From the NCBI GenBank assembly GCA_031420365.1, contig JANOMP010000114.1:1-15582 (forward strand): 15,582 nt of DNA, read 5' to 3'. The translations under genes were made by a program, and so were the position numbers. The stretch's first letter is position 1. Each line of letters starts with the position of its first letter. This DNA comes from Leadbetterella sp031420365. GTDB lineage: Bacteria; Bacteroidota; Bacteroidia; Cytophagales; Spirosomataceae. The notes beneath the pieces are model-generated. The model was not told where the DNA came from. It did not search any database and saw only the letters and a list, made by a program, of their open reading frames with translations. Of the stretch, positions 15,481-15,582 are shown piece after piece.

Positions 15481-15582
15481 GGCTCTAATTTAATATTGCG
15501 AAATTATTAAATTATGTTCATTCAAATTCATAAGTTTAAAAAAAGATTGTTGTTTATTAAAGTTTTTTTTTAATTTTAAAAA

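Overview
The window comes from an AT-rich member of the Bacteroidota, probably a Cytophagia or Flavobacteriia relative. The support is indirect but consistent. It carries a TonB-dependent receptor ending in phenylalanine and a PUR/DUF3276 protein. Start codons mostly lack purine-rich Shine-Dalgarno sequences. TAnnTTTG-type -7 elements precede several genes, and an exported BNR-propeller protein of a kind common in this phylum is present. I see no rRNA, tRNA, CRISPR array, phage gene or transposase.

Layout. Positions 1-907 hold no intact gene. The first 180 bases are clearly richer in G+C than the rest and contain short open stretches that look like the end of a gene or a remnant. Positions 175-907 are very AT-rich, with weak traces of a decayed minus-strand gene. 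A tight plus-strand cluster follows: TonB-dependent receptor (908-3004), exported glycerophosphodiester phosphodiesterase (3009-3887), GH3-family adenylating enzyme (TTG start, 3901-5415) and a broken Rossmann-fold oxidoreductase gene (5418-6206). A convergent PUR/DUF3276 gene (6227-6583) is followed by rlpA-like (6760-7275) and DUF58 (7301-8209) genes on the plus strand, then a long palindromic element, a YbjQ/UPF0145 gene (8493-8813), and a minus-strand block. Read in its own direction, that block is: Ldh-family dehydrogenase, N-carbamoylputrescine amidase-like hydrolase, 1055-residue BNR-propeller protein, and an AGE/cellobiose 2-epimerase-like protein with a signal peptide.

The most notable content is not a new multigene system but two different long imperfect palindromes. 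The first is 148 bp, flanked by a GATC duplication, and sits inside the oxidoreductase gene. Removing it with one GATC copy restores the reading frame exactly. The same gene also carries one extra G further on, so it is doubly broken. The second is 176 bp with two equal 86-base arms around a perfect 8-bp ACGTAGC-type hairpin, and it lies between the DUF58 and ybjQ-like genes. Neither encodes a protein, so both would need to be moved in trans if they are mobile.

Functionally, the receptor plus phosphodiesterase pair suggests envelope uptake or scavenging. RlpA and DUF58 suggest envelope and cell-wall work. The minus block has two adjacent exported proteins, epimerase-like and BNR, whose joint role is unknown. 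Most other genes are ordinary members of known families.
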